64,000 nucleotides of DNA. Origin: Yersinia bercovieri ATCC 43970 (GTDB lineage: Bacteria; Pseudomonadota; Gammaproteobacteria; Enterobacterales; Enterobacteriaceae). The first letter of the stretch is position 1. Every line of letters begins with the position of its first letter. The translations under genes were made by a program, and so were the position numbers. The notes below the pieces were generated by a model that saw only the letters and a list, made by a program, of their open reading frames with translations, ran no database searches and was not told where the DNA came from. The stretch is from NCBI RefSeq assembly GCF_013282745.1, contig NZ_CP054044.1:496001-560000 (forward strand). The letters are read 5' to 3'. This document shows positions 63,540 through 64,000 of this stretch, one piece after another.

Positions 63540-64000
63540 TTTAATCTCCGACGTTCTTGGCCATTGTGGTATTGCAACATACATTTTAATCTGCAAAAAA
63601 AATAATCATCAAATGATATTAAGTTATCAACTGATAATGAAAAATCACTAAATTATAATGGAACACAGATTATCTAAATAACTCCAATACATAGCCTTAG
63701 CATAGAGTTTTCATTACTCTACATTGACTATTCCTCATAAAAAAATAAAAACCCACAGAATGACCACCTTTAGTTAAAAAACCAATAAAATATAGTTATC
63801 GGTTGATAACTATATTTTATTAGACAGCTATTAATTAATGAATCTAATATAATTAAAATACCTACACAGAAGGCATGATGAGACATCCTGGATGCGACAG
63901 GTTCTTGATTGACTCACTGAGTTATCTTATTTTATGCCTTTGTCAGCATCGGTGATGGTGTTTACTGGTACAATCAGTGCCCTATCGCCATCTCATTAAA
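63540..64000. promoter_or_regulatory. Upstream region of the propeller gene with dyads
   Basis: It holds TTATCA-AC-TGATAA (63624-63637), ATCAT-CAA-ATGAT (63605-63617) and a long perfect dyad AAAATATAGTTATC-GGTT-GATAACTATATTTT (63787-63818). The two TTATC-N4-GATAA cores share spacing, so one regulator may bind both. The longest could also be a terminator for a gene outside the window. No gene is seen in the last 460 bases. Confidence 0.5.

Overview
The window looks like a chromosomal segment of a Yersinia species. The reasons are the enterobacterial order mltC / speC / tRNA-Phe at the left, an ERIC repeat, enterobacterial-type ribosome binding sites and protein families, and surface genes (inverse autotransporter, chaperone/usher fimbria) of the kind common in that genus. 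It is probably one of the enteric or environmental Yersinia. The species cannot be fixed by reading alone.

Layout. (1) 1-4781 is core: the 3' part of mltC, a TauE/SafE-type permease, an ornithine decarboxylase (speC) with a long leader, and tRNA-Phe(GAA). (2) 4927-32345 is a complete type VI secretion system, all on the minus strand and read from right to left: tssB, tssC, tssK, tssL, an OmpA-domain protein, hcp, clpV, a predicted effector/immunity cassette, vgrG, a Tle4-like lipase with a Tli4-like immunity protein, PAAR, a membrane protein, tssM, tssA, tssF, tssG, tssJ, tssE and a VasL/TagA-like protein. A 19-bp copy of the tRNA-Phe 3' end sits five bases from the last T6SS stop codon, which marks an island-like boundary. 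(3) 33132-35479 holds a small unknown ORF and a divergent LysR regulator / medium-chain dehydrogenase pair. (4) 35808-43137 is a chaperone/usher fimbrial operon (minus strand) led by a LuxR-type regulator. (5) 43138-47641 is an AT-rich accessory stretch with a membrane protein interrupted by an in-frame stop, a FimB/FimE-type tyrosine recombinase and aqpZ. (6) 48065-56393 is a ZirTSU-like surface system: a secreted protein with no barrel, then an operon of a CaiF/GrlA regulator, an unknown 470-residue protein, a LuxR-type regulator and an inverse autotransporter. (7) 56441-63539 holds two large proteins with Ig-like sequence and no signal peptide, one ending in an RCC1-like propeller, separated by a second LysR regulator.

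The most interesting signal is a 314-bp segment at 50418-50731 bounded by perfect 19-bp inverted repeats that begin TTGGGG. It lies just before the regulator/adhesin operon and resembles the E. coli fimS phase switch in length, repeat sequence and internal layout. A FimB/FimE-family recombinase is encoded about 4 kb away. I infer that the adhesin operon is phase-variable by promoter inversion and that the orientation shown is probably OFF.

Other points worth attention are a frameshifted paralogue of a candidate T6SS immunity gene, tandem 18-bp repeats in the usher signal peptide, strong hairpins between the major pilin and usher genes, and shared TTATC-N4-GATAA dyads around the propeller gene.
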